From positions 248,001 through 312,000 of the forward strand of contig NZ_JBHUEO010000005.1 of NCBI RefSeq assembly GCF_042680885.1: a stretch of DNA of 64,000 nt, read 5' to 3'. This DNA comes from Siminovitchia sediminis. GTDB taxonomy: Bacteria > Bacillota > Bacilli > Bacillales > Bacillaceae_C. The notes under the pieces are model-generated. The model saw only the letters and a program-made list of their open reading frames with translations, was not told where the DNA came from and searched no databases. Made by a program: the position numbers and the translations under genes. Below are positions 26,055 through 35,254 of the stretch, in pieces (within the stretch, counting starts at the first letter, position 1; each line of letters starts with the position of its first letter).

Positions 26055-28088
26055 ATGAAAACTAAAGATATAGCTATTTTATTAAGTGTTATTTTAATCG
26101 TTGCCATGCTGGTCATTCCATTTCCGCCATGGATGCTGAGTTTCTTAATTATCACCAACATTTCATTAGCTCTTTTGGTACTTCTGACATCCATGAATAT
26201 ACATGAACCGCTGCAATTTTCCATATTTCCTTCCTTATTATTGCTGCTTACCTTGTTCAGGCTGGGGCTCAATGTATCGACAACAAGATCTATCTTATCC
26301 ATTGGGGATGCAGGCGGCGTTGTTGAAACATTCGGAACCTTTGTTGTCGGCGGCAATATTTTAGTTGGACTGGTTGTCTTCTTCATTTTGGTCATCATTC
26401 AGTTTATCGTCATTACAAAAGGAGCCGAACGGGTTTCGGAGGTAGCAGCAAGGTTTACGCTTGATGCGATGCCCGGTAAGCAGATGAGTATTGACGCAGA
26501 CTTAAATGCAGGTATCATTTCTGATCAGGAAGCAAAGAAACGCAGGGAAAAGGTTGCTCGCGAATCGGATTTTTATGGAGCTATGGACGGTGCCAGTAAA
26601 TTTGTGAAAGGTGATGCCATAGCAGGTATCATCATTGTCTTGATTAATTTGATCTTTGGCATTTTAATCGGCATGGTCCAGCAGGGACTCCCCATCGGGG
26701 AGGCAGCTGTCAAGTATTCCATGCTGACTGTCGGAGATGGAATTGTCAGCCAAATTCCTGCACTTTTGATTTCGACAGCTACCGGTATTGTTGTAACGCG
26801 GGCAGCTTCCGAAGGAAATCTTGGTACTGATATTGCCGGCCAGCTATTTGCATATCCGAAAATTCTATATATCGCGGCAGGTACAATTCTGTTATTGGGA
26901 ATAACAACACCTATCAATGATTTATTGACTATTCCGATTGCTGCAGCCCTGGCCGCAGGTGCTTATGCGCTGGGAAGAGTTCCTGAAACCCCGGGCGAGG
27001 AACATGAAATGGTTTCGGAAGAAGCTGCGGCGGAAGAAATGAAATCACCCGAAAGTGTACTGGATTTATTGCAAATGGATCCGATTGAATTTGAATTCGG
27101 CTACGGGCTGATCCCGCTGGCAGATGCCAATCAGGGTGGAGATTTGCTTGACCGTGTAGTAATGATTCGGAGGCAGCTTGCGTTAGAACTTGGGATCGTG
27201 ATTCCTGTTGTCAGAATTCGAGACAATATTCAATTGGAACCCAATGAATACCAAATCAAAATTAAAGGCGATGAAGTGGCGAAAGGAACCCTTTTACTTG
27301 ACCACTATTTGGCAATGAGCCCGGGAACTGAAAACACCATCCCAGGAATTGATACGATTGAGCCGTCATTTGGTCTTCCTGCCAAGTGGATAGCAGAGGA
27401 AGTAAAAGAACAAGCGGAAATTGAAGGTTACACAGTGGTTGATCCGCCTTCAGTGGTATCTACCCATTTAACAGAAGTTCTCAAAGCAAATGCACACCGG
27501 TTAATCGGGAGACAGGAAACGAAAGAACTGATTGACCATCTGCAGGAAAATTATCCAATTCTTGTTGAAGAAGTGACACCCAGTCCTTTGACAATTGGTG
27601 ATGTGCAAAAAGTATTATCCAAACTTTTAAAGGAAAATGTATCTGTCAGGAATTTGCCGTTGATTTTCGAAACATTAGCAGATTATGGAAAAGTGACGTT
27701 GGATACAGATGTACTGACAGAGTATGTCAGGCAGGCGCTTGCACGCCAGATTACCAAGCAATATGCAGATGGCGAACCCACTCTAAAAGTGATTACCATT
27801 TCAGGCAAGGTGGAAAAAATGATTGCCGATAGCATCCAGCAAACGGAAAATGGGAATTATTTGGCGATGGATCCCGTTGATTCCCAGAAAATCATAGAAG
27901 CGGCTGCTGCTCAAATCGAAGAACTATCGAACATCCAGCGATCTCCAATCTTTTTATGTTCGCCTGCTATCCGGATGTATGTTCGTCAATTAATGGAGAG
28001 GTATTTCCCGCAAGTACCGATCCTTTCATATAACGAATTGGAAGCTGATGTAGAAGTTCAAAGTATCGGGATGGTGAATGTTTCATGA
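26055..28088 (+). CDS. flhA: Flagellar export protein FlhA
   Basis: 677-residue FlhA, the nonameric export ring. The N-terminal half has about eight membrane helices and the FHIPEP-family motif (LFPSLLLLLTLFRLGLNVSTTR variant, AERVSEVAARFTLDAMPGKQM, LNAGIISDQEAKKRR). The C-terminal cytoplasmic domain binds chaperone-substrate complexes. The ATG follows GGAAGGAGGG; the 3' end overlaps flhF by four bases. Confidence 0.98.
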   Translation: MKTKDIAILLSVILIVAMLVIPFPPWMLSFLIITNISLALLVLLTSMNIHEPLQFSIFPSLLLLLTLFRLGLNVSTTRSILSIGDAGGVVETFGTFVVGGNILVGLVVFFILVIIQFIVITKGAERVSEVAARFTLDAMPGKQMSIDADLNAGIISDQEAKKRREKVARESDFYGAMDGASKFVKGDAIAGIIIVLINLIFGILIGMVQQGLPIGEAAVKYSMLTVGDGIVSQIPALLISTATGIVVTRAASEGNLGTDIAGQLFAYPKILYIAAGTILLLGITTPINDLLTIPIAAALAAGAYALGRVPETPGEEHEMVSEEAAAEEMKSPESVLDLLQMDPIEFEFGYGLIPLADANQGGDLLDRVVMIRRQLALELGIVIPVVRIRDNIQLEPNEYQIKIKGDEVAKGTLLLDHYLAMSPGTENTIPGIDTIEPSFGLPAKWIAEEVKEQAEIEGYTVVDPPSVVSTHLTEVLKANAHRLIGRQETKELIDHLQENYPILVEEVTPSPLTIGDVQKVLSKLLKENVSVRNLPLIFETLADYGKVTLDTDVLTEYVRQALARQITKQYADGEPTLKVITISGKVEKMIADSIQQTENGNYLAMDPVDSQKIIEAAAAQIEELSNIQRSPIFLCSPAIRMYVRQLMERYFPQVPILSYNELEADVEVQSIGMVNVS

Positions 28089-29209
28089 GTATAAAGAAAA
28101 TTATGGCCCCTACCATGCCGGAAGCTTTTCAAAAAGTAAAAGATGAAGTAGGGGAAGATGCCGTGATTTTAAGCTCGAGGGTTGTATGGACGAAAGGGGT
28201 TCTGGGTTTTTTTAAGAAAAAGCAGTTTGAGGTGGTTGCAGCGTTAGATAATCAGCATGACTTGGGGAAAAAGCAAGCCTTGCCCAATTTTCATGAAGAA
28301 CAAAGTACTCCGGGTATAATAGAAAAAATACAAGAAAGCCAAGTTTTATCAGAACTGGCAGAATTAAAGAAGTTGGTTGCAAAAGAAAGCCCGCCGTCAC
28401 CATCTTACCTAACTTCTTATCCAGAACCGGTTCAGCAGACAGTCAAAATGTTATTGGAACAAGAAGTTGATCACAGTCATGCGATGAAAATCGGCGACCA
28501 GCTTTTGGCTCGATGGCGTCAATCAAAAGAAGAACCCACTATTAAAGACATGGTGGAGGAAGCGAAATCCATTCTCTCCTCTCAATTGAACAGGATTGGT
28601 TTTACGAAAGATGACCATAAAAAATTCATTGCATTGGTGGGGCCTACAGGAGTGGGGAAGACGACGACGCTGGCAAAAATGGCTGCTCATGCCGCATTGG
28701 AACAAGAAAAAAAAGTGGCATTTATTACACTGGATACGTATCGAATAGCAGCGATTGAACAGCTGAAAACATATGCAGGCCTGCTGAATGTACCGGTGAA
28801 AGTGGCCTATGAAGCCGAAGATTTTGTAGAGGCGGCGAAAGGGTTTTCTGATTATGACCATATTTTTATTGATACAGCCGGAAGAAATTATCGGGATAAA
28901 GATTTTGTCAACGAATTAAATCAGATGTTAAAGCTTGAAGAAGAACTGGATATTTACTTGGTGCTGTCTGTCACCATGAAAGAGAGAGATCTCGCCCCCA
29001 TCTTGGATAACTTTCAACAGTTGCAGGTCAGCCGGCTGATTTTTTCTAAAGTGGATGAAACAAACGTATTCGGCTCGATGTTGAATATCATGTGGGACTA
29101 TCAGCTTGCAGCGGCATATGTGACAACGGGACAAGAGGTCCCGGACGACATCGTTCAGGCGGATCCTCCATTGTTTATCAACTATCTCTTGGGAGATGGA
29201 AAAGAATGA
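28085..29209 (+). CDS. flhF: Flagellar SRP-like GTPase FlhF
   Basis: 374-residue SRP-type GTPase that controls flagellar placement. It has an N-terminal B domain (about 1-120), an N domain, then the G domain with VGPTGVGKTTTLAKMAAHAA (about 185-205), the TLDTYRIAAIEQLKTYA motif and DTAGRNYRD. The ATGA junctions on both sides tie it to flhA and flhG. Confidence 0.97.
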   Translation: MSIKKIMAPTMPEAFQKVKDEVGEDAVILSSRVVWTKGVLGFFKKKQFEVVAALDNQHDLGKKQALPNFHEEQSTPGIIEKIQESQVLSELAELKKLVAKESPPSPSYLTSYPEPVQQTVKMLLEQEVDHSHAMKIGDQLLARWRQSKEEPTIKDMVEEAKSILSSQLNRIGFTKDDHKKFIALVGPTGVGKTTTLAKMAAHAALEQEKKVAFITLDTYRIAAIEQLKTYAGLLNVPVKVAYEAEDFVEAAKGFSDYDHIFIDTAGRNYRDKDFVNELNQMLKLEEELDIYLVLSVTMKERDLAPILDNFQQLQVSRLIFSKVDETNVFGSMLNIMWDYQLAAAYVTTGQEVPDDIVQADPPLFINYLLGDGKE

Positions 29210-30075
29210 AGGGAGATCAGGCCGAAAATCTTCGCCATAGAATGTTCAGCAGGCATATAAGAAAAAAAGCACGCACTTTGGCAGTTGTCAGCGGCAAGGG
29301 CGGAGTAGGCAAGTCCAATATATCCAGTAATTTGGCAGTTATTCTGACGAAGCAAGGTTTTAACGTGCTTGTGGTAGACCTGGATATCGGAATGGGAAAT
29401 ATTAATCTCTTACTGGGGGGCTCAGCTGCCAAGACAATGGCGGATTTCATCTATAGACAGGAACCGTTAAGTGAAATTGTCGAATTGGGTCCGGGAGGCG
29501 TTTCATTTATTGCGGGCGGGAATGGATTCCTTGAAGCAGTTGATCTTGATGATACGACCATCGACCGTATGTTTTATGGTTTTAAACGTATGGAGGAAAT
29601 ATACGATTATATTATATTTGATATGGGAGGCGGAGCCGGCCAATGGATGCTGCGTCTTTCATTAGCTGCAGATGAAGTGATTGTGATTACAACACCGGAG
29701 GCTACAGCGATTATGGACTCCTACTCTATGATGAAGCTTGTTCATCGTGTCCGCCCGGATGCTCGGCTTCTTGTAATATGCAATCGTGCAGATCATGTTA
29801 AACAGGGGATTGAAACATTCAGGCGCCTTCAAAAGGCGATGAAAAGCTTTCTCCAAAAAGAGATCCATTTACTGGGAATCCTGCCGGAAGACCCAAGCAT
29901 GAGAAAAGCCGTCTTGGCTAACCGTCCTGTATATTTGGAATTTCCAAAAGCGTCTATTTCGAAAAGCCTGGAAAAAATTGCTCTTTCATTGACTGAAGCA
30001 AATCCCGGTAAGAATCCGGTTTACATGAAAGACTCATTTATTACGAGATTACAAAGGTTATTTTATAGTCGTTAA
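29206..30075 (+). CDS. flhG: MinD-like ATPase FlhG (YlxH)
   Basis: 289-residue ParA/MinD ATPase that works with FlhF to set flagellar number and position and loads FliM/FliY. The deviant Walker A is SGKGGVGKSN and the switch region is VVDLDIGMGNINLLLG. ATG 29206 overlaps the flhF stop (ATGA) and has GGGAGATGG upstream. The next gene is sigD after 48 bases; the cheB-A-W-C-D block that follows flhG in B. subtilis is absent. Confidence 0.95.
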   Translation: MKGDQAENLRHRMFSRHIRKKARTLAVVSGKGGVGKSNISSNLAVILTKQGFNVLVVDLDIGMGNINLLLGGSAAKTMADFIYRQEPLSEIVELGPGGVSFIAGGNGFLEAVDLDDTTIDRMFYGFKRMEEIYDYIIFDMGGGAGQWMLRLSLAADEVIVITTPEATAIMDSYSMMKLVHRVRPDARLLVICNRADHVKQGIETFRRLQKAMKSFLQKEIHLLGILPEDPSMRKAVLANRPVYLEFPKASISKSLEKIALSLTEANPGKNPVYMKDSFITRLQRLFYSR

Positions 30076-30123
30076 CAGATATGTTTGTATTTGGAACATA
30101 CTTCGTTAAAGGAGGGGATGCAA

Positions 30124-30912
30124 ATGACGCTTACACTACCCATGGATGAGCAAACTCATTGGAAGCGCTGGAGAGAGTCAAGGGATTCAGAATCAGGCAG
30201 CGAGCTGGTCAAAAAATATATGCATCTGGTTACTTATCATGTGCAGCGCATCTCAGCCCATTTACCTTCAAATGTATCAAGAGAGGAATTAAAAAGCCTG
30301 GGGACGTTGGGCTTGCTTGATGCTTTGGATAAATTTGATTTAAGCCGCAATTTAAAATTTGATACATATGCCTCTTTTAGAATTAGAGGTGCCATTATAG
30401 ACGGATTAAGGAAAGAGGACTGGCTTCCCCGAAATACACGGGAAAAAGTAAAAGAAATTGAAAGTGTACAAAATAGCCTGGAACAATCCTTGATGCGGCA
30501 TGTCACAGCGGAAGAAATTGCACAGAAGATGGGAATTCCTGAAATGGAAGTTGTAAAGACGATGAATGAGTATTTTTATGCCCAAGTATTCTCGATTCAT
30601 GAGCATGCACCCGGTGAAGATGACGAAGACCATCACACGTATGTCATAAAAGATGAGCAGACACCGACACCCGAAGAACAAATGGTGAAAAATGAATGGC
30701 TGGACGAAATGGCAGAGGCCATCGCAGAACTTTCAGAGAAAGAGCAGCTGGTTCTAAGCTTATTTTATGATGAAGAACTTACGCTCACGGATATTGGGCA
30801 CATCCTTGAGCTGTCCACCTCCAGAATCTCACAAATCCATTCCAAAGCGCTTTTTAAATTAAGGCGGCAATTATTCAAAGCAGATCAACGTAAAGTAGTG
30901 ATGCATTCATGA
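30124..30912 (+). CDS. sigD: RNA polymerase sigma factor SigD (FliA type)
   Basis: 262-residue sigma-28 factor for late flagellar and autolysin genes. Region 2 contains LKSLGTLGLLDALDKFD and KFDTYASFRIRGAIIDGLR. Region 3 has NTREKVKEIE, and region 4 LTLTDIGHILELSTSRISQIHSKAL. ATG 30124 lies six bases after AAAGGAGGGG; ATG 30118 abuts that site and is unlikely to be used. Confidence 0.97.
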   Translation: MTLTLPMDEQTHWKRWRESRDSESGSELVKKYMHLVTYHVQRISAHLPSNVSREELKSLGTLGLLDALDKFDLSRNLKFDTYASFRIRGAIIDGLRKEDWLPRNTREKVKEIESVQNSLEQSLMRHVTAEEIAQKMGIPEMEVVKTMNEYFYAQVFSIHEHAPGEDDEDHHTYVIKDEQTPTPEEQMVKNEWLDEMAEAIAELSEKEQLVLSLFYDEELTLTDIGHILELSTSRISQIHSKALFKLRRQLFKADQRKVVMHS

Positions 30913-31397
30913 CCGGGACTCTAATATTTATATTATTTTTGCTAAACATCCTGCTAGTCTTTGCAGTAGTTCTGCTTTATATGCGCCAAAACCGCCTGGT
31001 GGAAATGGAGCAGAGACAACAACAGCTTCTGGAGGAGTCAGAGCACGCGATGGCTGCACTGCTGGAGGAAATAAAAGATGAAAATGAAAATCTCATTCGC
31101 AGGCTTTACGGGCTGAATGATCATTTGGCTAGTACAGAACAACAAGGTGATGAGAGGAAATCAGAGACCGGTTCCGTCGTTGAACCGGAGGCCGAGGAGA
31201 GCCCCTTACAACCGCCGGAAAACATAGAGACACCATTTGTAGAAGTCGTCCTATCCGGCGATAAAGAAAAGCCTGAGGAAATTCCGCTCCGCGATCAGGT
31301 AGAAATGTTGGCTAAGGAAGGGTGGTCGATCTCTGAGATTGCTAAAAAGCTAAGAAAAGGAAAAACTGAAATTGAGCTGCTTATGAAACTGCAGTGA
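30909..31397 (+). CDS. swrB: SwrB/YlxL-family membrane protein
   Basis: 162 residues with one N-terminal membrane helix (about 4-24, LIFILFLLNILLVFAVVLLY), a coiled coil (about 28-75), an acidic linker and a C-terminal helix-turn-helix-like segment (LAKEGWSISEIAKKLRKGKTEIELLMKL). It starts with ATG overlapping the sigD stop, exactly the place of swrB in B. subtilis, where the product promotes export-apparatus activation and swarming. Assignment rests on position, membrane helix and C-terminal motif. Confidence 0.8.
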   Translation: MTGTLIFILFLLNILLVFAVVLLYMRQNRLVEMEQRQQQLLEESEHAMAALLEEIKDENENLIRRLYGLNDHLASTEQQGDERKSETGSVVEPEAEESPLQPPENIETPFVEVVLSGDKEKPEEIPLRDQVEMLAKEGWSISEIAKKLRKGKTEIELLMKLQ

Positions 31398-31631
31398 GTT
31401 CAGGGGCGGGAAGGTACTGCGCTGATTCCGCGCCCGGCCCTAAAGGTCATAATCCTGCAAGGGAGAAGTTGTACTCCTGCGGCGCAGTTTTTCAATGAAG
31501 CTAAGCTCACTCGTCGCAAAGCTACAGGAAGTATTTCAATGAAGCTTCTCACGATGTAATTGTAATCAGCTGCTTGGCTGAAAAGCTGCCCCTCGGAAAT
31601 CACCTTATGCTTGTCGGGGCTGGTCAAGGCG
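31398..31631. other. Non-coding leader part of repeat locus 2
   Basis: Between the swrB stop and the first clean repeat unit. It ends with CTTATGCTTGTCGGGGCTG followed by CAAGGCG, the same string as at 1195-1220 in locus 1 (with one base change) and, shortened, at 57264-57289. TTCAATGAAGCT occurs at 31491 and again at 31535. No coding sequence is supported. Confidence 0.5.
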
Positions 31632-31892
31632 CCTCCGCTTTTCCTGTTGTCCAGCTCCGGGCGGCAGGGGCTCGAGGTCGCTTCGAAAAACCAATGAAGG
31701 CAAAGAGCGGCCTTCCTTGGTTTTCCTCCAGCGCTAGTCGCCGATGAGCAGGGGCCCTCCGCTTTTCTTGTTGTCCAGCTCCGGGCGGCAGGGGCTCGAG
31801 GTCGCTTCGAAAAACCAATGAAGGCAAAGAGCGGCCTTCCTTGGTTTTCCTCCAGCGCTAGTCGCCCCTAACCAGCCGCCCTCCGCTTTTCT
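31632..31892. repeat. Intergenic repeat array, locus 2 (swrB-rpsB)
   Basis: Two nearly identical 124-bp units start with CCTCCGCTTTTC at 31632 and 31756, and a truncated third starts at 31880. Each full unit runs through TTGTCCAGCTCCGGGCGGC, GGGGCTCGAGGTCGCTTCG and a hairpin of 15 bp with one mismatch, AAAACCAATGAAGGC/GCCTTCCTTGGTTTT (31687-31701/31710-31724 and 31811-31825/31834-31848), to CTCCAGCGCTAGTCGCC. The array ends three bases before the rpsB -35 box. Confidence 0.9.
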
Positions 31893-31895
31893 TGC

Positions 31896-31924
31896 TTGAT
31901 TATCGTTTTTGGTTATGCTATAGT
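31896..31924 (+). promoter_or_regulatory. Strong SigA-type promoter of rpsB
   Basis: TTGATT (31896-31901), exactly 17 bases, then TATAGT (31919-31924) preceded by TGC, an extended -10. Predicted start near 31931 gives a leader of about 110 bases before rpsB. Confidence 0.8.
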
Positions 31925-31970
31925 GTTTGAGGGTATGATTACACACGTTTCATGATTCTGCGACAGGGTG

Positions 31971-31990
31971 CTGTTATGAGAAAATAACAG
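31971..31990 (+). other. Hairpin in the rpsB leader
   Basis: CTGTTAT (31971-31977) pairs with ATAACAG (31984-31990) around a GAGAAA loop. It lies in the 5' untranslated region of the S2 gene. It could take part in S2 autoregulation, but no known S2-leader motif was identified. Confidence 0.35.
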
Positions 31991-32042
31991 TCTTTCCGGA
32001 AGATGAGTGAAACGGAGGAAAAAACCAAGGAGGAAACATACT

Positions 32043-32780
32043 ATGTCTATTATTTCTATGAAGCAATTGCTTGAAGCCGGCGTACATTTCGGACACCAGA
32101 CTCGCCGTTGGAATCCAAAGATGAAAAAATACATCTTTACTGAGAGAAACGGTATTTACATTATTGACTTGCAGAAGACTGTCAAAAAAGTAGAAGAAGC
32201 TTATAACTTTATGAGAGAGCTTGCTGAAAACAACGGGAAAGTTTTGTTTGTTGGAACAAAAAAACAAGCTCAGGAATCTGTTAAAGAAGAAGCAGAACGC
32301 GCAGGACAATATTATGTAAACCATCGCTGGCTTGGCGGAACATTAACAAACTTTGAAACGATTCAAAAGAGAATTGAACGATTAAAAGCGATTGAGAAAA
32401 TGGAAGAAGATGGAACTTTTGACGTTCTTCCGAAAAAAGAAGTGGTCATGCTAAATAGAGAGCGCGACCGCCTTGTTAAATTCTTGGGCGGCATTAAAGA
32501 TATGAAGGCTCTTCCGGATGCAATGTTTATCATTGATCCAAGGAAAGAGCGTATTGCGGTTGCAGAAGCGCGTAAATTGAATATCCCGATTGTGGGTATT
32601 GTAGATACAAACTGCGATCCGGATGAAATTGATTATGTCATACCGGCTAATGATGACGCCATTCGTGCAGTTAAGTTGCTTACTTCCAAAATGGCGGATG
32701 CCATTTTAGAAGCTAAATACAGCGAAGAGCCTGAAGAAGGTGCAGAGGAAGAAGAGACTACTGAAGCTGCTCAAGCATAA
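32043..32780 (+). CDS. rpsB: 30S ribosomal protein S2
   Basis: 245-residue S2 (B. subtilis 246). Signatures: MKQLLEAGVHFGHQTRRWNPKM near the start and PDAMFIIDPRKERIAVAEAR with IVDTNCDPDEIDYVIPANDDA further on, plus the acidic Bacillus C-terminal tail. ATG 32043 follows AAGGAGG; an in-frame ATG at 32007 would add a charged extension that is not found in the family. Followed by tsf, as in nearly all bacteria. Confidence 0.98.
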   Translation: MSIISMKQLLEAGVHFGHQTRRWNPKMKKYIFTERNGIYIIDLQKTVKKVEEAYNFMRELAENNGKVLFVGTKKQAQESVKEEAERAGQYYVNHRWLGGTLTNFETIQKRIERLKAIEKMEEDGTFDVLPKKEVVMLNRERDRLVKFLGGIKDMKALPDAMFIIDPRKERIAVAEARKLNIPIVGIVDTNCDPDEIDYVIPANDDAIRAVKLLTSKMADAILEAKYSEEPEEGAEEEETTEAAQA

Positions 32781-32815
32781 TCGTCATAGTTAGAACGCCT
32801 TTCGTGAGGCGCATG

Positions 32816-32853
32816 AAAAGGTGATAAGTGTAGTACACTTTGTCACCTTTTTT
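32816..32853 (+). terminator. Terminator or attenuator between rpsB and tsf
   Basis: AAAAGGTGA (32816-32824) and TCACC followed by TTTTTT (32843-32853), with an inner AAGTG/CACTT helix. It should end part of the rpsB transcripts; tsf has no obvious promoter of its own, so read-through is likely. Confidence 0.75.
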
Positions 32854-32895
32854 CAAACAATCTAGTCTTTTTCACACATGAAGGAGGAAATACAA

Positions 32896-33777
32896 ATGGC
32901 AATAACTGCTCAAATGGTTAAAGAATTGCGTGAAAAAACAGGTGCGGGTATGCTTGATTGCAAAAAAGCCCTGACTGAAACAAACGGAAATATGGAAGAG
33001 GCTATCGATTTTCTAAGGAAAAAAGGCATGGCTTCTGCAGCCAAGAAGGCTGACCGCATTGCAGCGGAAGGTATTACGCATATTTTAAGCAAAGGCAACG
33101 ATGCAGTAATCGTCGAAGTCAATGCAGAGACTGACTTTGTTGCTAAAAATGAAAACTTCCAACAGCTTGTTAAAGAATTGGCTGAACATCTGCTGGAAAA
33201 CAAACCTGCCTCTTTAGAAGAAGCTATGGATCAAAAAATGAGCAGCGGAGAATCCGTATCCGAGTATATTAACAGCGCAATTGCTAAAATTGGTGAAAAA
33301 ATCACTCTTCGCCGATTTGAAGTGAAAACAAAGTCTGATAACGGAGCTTTCGGTGAATATCTGCATATGGGCGGCCGCATTGGCGTGCTTGCTGTTCTTG
33401 AAGGAACTACAGACCAAGAAGTAGCGAAAGATGTAGCCATGCATATTGCTGCGATCAATCCAAAATATGTTTCACGCGAACAAGTTTCCGAAGATGAAAT
33501 TGCACGTGAACGCCAAGTTCTGACAGAACAGGCTTTGAACGAAGGAAAGCCTGAAAAAATTGTTGAAAAGATGGTTGAAGGCCGTCTTGGAAAGTTTTTT
33601 GAGCAAATCTGTCTTGTAGATCAGGCGTTTGTTAAAAACCCTGATGAAAAAGTAGGTAAGTTTCTGAAGTCCAAAGGCGCAGAAGTTGTGGACTTCGTCC
33701 GTTATGAAGTAGGCGAAGGCATGGAGAAACGCCAAGAAAACTTTGCTGAAGAAGTAATGAACCAAACAAAGAAATAA
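32896..33777 (+). CDS. tsf: Translation elongation factor Ts
   Basis: 293-residue EF-Ts, the nucleotide exchange factor for EF-Tu. The N-terminal UBA-like domain has VKELREKTGAGMLDCKKALTE and the signature VEVNAETDFVAKNENF. ATG 32896 follows AAGGAGG; the in-frame ATG at 32878 is upstream of that site and is rejected. Confidence 0.98.
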   Translation: MAITAQMVKELREKTGAGMLDCKKALTETNGNMEEAIDFLRKKGMASAAKKADRIAAEGITHILSKGNDAVIVEVNAETDFVAKNENFQQLVKELAEHLLENKPASLEEAMDQKMSSGESVSEYINSAIAKIGEKITLRRFEVKTKSDNGAFGEYLHMGGRIGVLAVLEGTTDQEVAKDVAMHIAAINPKYVSREQVSEDEIARERQVLTEQALNEGKPEKIVEKMVEGRLGKFFEQICLVDQAFVKNPDEKVGKFLKSKGAEVVDFVRYEVGEGMEKRQENFAEEVMNQTKK

Positions 33778-33849
33778 TGGTTAGGTGGGCTTCGCCTGCG
33801 CTACTGGTTAATTAAGCAGATCATACTTTCCGGATTTGGAAAGAAAATC

Positions 33850-33874
33850 GGGGAACACGTTGTGTTCCCCTTTT
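33850..33874 (+). terminator. Terminator downstream of tsf
   Basis: Perfect 9-bp stem GGGGAACAC/GTGTTCCCC (33850-33858/33862-33870) with a GTT loop and TTTT after it. Confidence 0.85.
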
Positions 33875-33918
33875 AAGAAAGTCATGATACATATTAATAG
33901 GGATTATTGGAGGTTCAG

Positions 33919-34644
33919 ATGGATACCCCGAAATATAAAAGAATTGTACTTAAATTAAGTGGTGAGGCACTGGCCGGGAATCAAGGGTTTGGAATCAACC
34001 CGGCTGTGATCAAATCCATTGCCGAACAGATTAAAGAAGTTGCTGAGCTTGATGTGGAAGTTGCTGTAGTCGTTGGCGGCGGAAACATTTGGCGTGGAAA
34101 AGTAGGCAGTGAAATGGGCATGGACCGTGCTACTGCTGACTACATGGGGATGCTGGCAACTGTCATGAATTCCTTGGCTTTGCAGGATAGCTTGGAACAA
34201 CTGGGTATCGAAACCCGAGTCCAAACCTCCATTGACATGATTCAAGTGGCTGAGCCGTATATCAGGCGACGTGCCATCCGCCACTTGGAAAAGAAACGTG
34301 TTGTTATCTTTGCTGCGGGCACCGGGAATCCATATTTTTCTACCGATACTACTGCTGCTCTCAGAGCTGCGGAAATCGAAGCGGATGTTATTTTAATGGC
34401 AAAGAACAATGTGGACGGGGTTTACAATGCAGATCCTAAACTTGATAAGGATGCCATTAAGTATGAACAGCTTTCCTATTTGGATGTGTTAAAAGAGGGA
34501 CTTGCTGTTATGGATTCTACTGCATCCTCGCTCTGTATGGATAATGATATACCACTTATTGTCTTTTCTTTCACTGAAAAAGGAAATATAAAACGTGCCG
34601 TAATGGGGCAGCCCATTGGAACGATTGTCAGGGGGAAAGAATAA
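33919..34644 (+). CDS. pyrH: Uridylate kinase
   Basis: 241-residue bacterial UMP kinase (amino acid kinase fold) making UDP for RNA, DNA and cell-wall precursors. Motifs: KRIVLKLSGEALAG, VVGGGNIWRG and GTGNPYFSTDTTAALRAAE. ATG 33919 follows TGGAGG. Its TAA overlaps the frr ATG by one base, so the two are coupled. Confidence 0.98.
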   Translation: MDTPKYKRIVLKLSGEALAGNQGFGINPAVIKSIAEQIKEVAELDVEVAVVVGGGNIWRGKVGSEMGMDRATADYMGMLATVMNSLALQDSLEQLGIETRVQTSIDMIQVAEPYIRRRAIRHLEKKRVVIFAAGTGNPYFSTDTTAALRAAEIEADVILMAKNNVDGVYNADPKLDKDAIKYEQLSYLDVLKEGLAVMDSTASSLCMDNDIPLIVFSFTEKGNIKRAVMGQPIGTIVRGKE

Positions 34645-35201
34645 TGCCGAATCAAATTATTGCCAGTACAAAAGAAAAAATGGGAAAAGCCGTTCAGGTA
34701 TACAGCCGTGAATTAGCAAGTATTCGTGCAGGCCGGGCCAATGCGTCTTTATTGGACAAAATCACGGTTGATTATTATGGTGTTCCGACACCAGTCAATC
34801 AAATGGCGACTATCTCAGTGCCTGAGGCTCGTCTTCTGGTGATCCAGCCTTACGATAAATCCACTTTGGGTGATATTGAGAAAGCTATTTTAAAATCCGA
34901 CCTGGGCTTGACACCCACCAATGACGGATCTTTGCTGAGAATTTCCATTCCTCAGCTAACAGAAGAAAGACGTAAGGATCTCGTCAAGCAAGTACGCAAA
35001 GAAGCCGAAGATGCAAAAGTTGTAATTCGAAATATCCGGCGGGATGGTAATGAGGACCTGAAGAAGCTAGAAAAAAATGGTGAGATTTCAGAAGACGATC
35101 TTCGCGGTTATGCAGATGATATTCAAAAGCTGACGGATGAACATATCAAGAAAATTGATGAGCTGACGAAAGAAAAGGAACAAGAAGTCATGGCTGTATA
35201 A
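34644..35201 (+). CDS. frr: Ribosome recycling factor
   Basis: 185 residues, the standard length. RRF splits post-termination ribosomes with EF-G. Conserved SIRAGRANASLLDKITVDYYG, LVIQPYDKSTLGDIEKAI and the C-terminal three-helix bundle region with RKDLVKQVRKEAEDAKVVIRNIRRD-type residues are present. Confidence 0.98.
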   Translation: MPNQIIASTKEKMGKAVQVYSRELASIRAGRANASLLDKITVDYYGVPTPVNQMATISVPEARLLVIQPYDKSTLGDIEKAILKSDLGLTPTNDGSLLRISIPQLTEERRKDLVKQVRKEAEDAKVVIRNIRRDGNEDLKKLEKNGEISEDDLRGYADDIQKLTDEHIKKIDELTKEKEQEVMAV

Positions 35202-35224
35202 TCCGAATAATGAACGACTCAGAT

Positions 35225-35254
35225 CCCTCCTGACACGGAGGGGTTTTTCGTTTT
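35225..35254 (+). terminator. Terminator downstream of frr
   Basis: CCCTCC (35225-35230) and GGAGGG (35237-35242) with a TGACAC loop, then GTTTTTCGTTTT. Confidence 0.85.

Noticed and set aside
31632..31892. CRISPR-like array
   Set aside because: Period of about 124 bp with almost identical whole units, no short repeat plus unique spacers, and no cas genes.
31400..31946. Several 67-75 codon minus-strand frames after swrB
   Set aside because: They repeat the same peptide because they lie on the 124-bp repeats; no ribosome binding sites.
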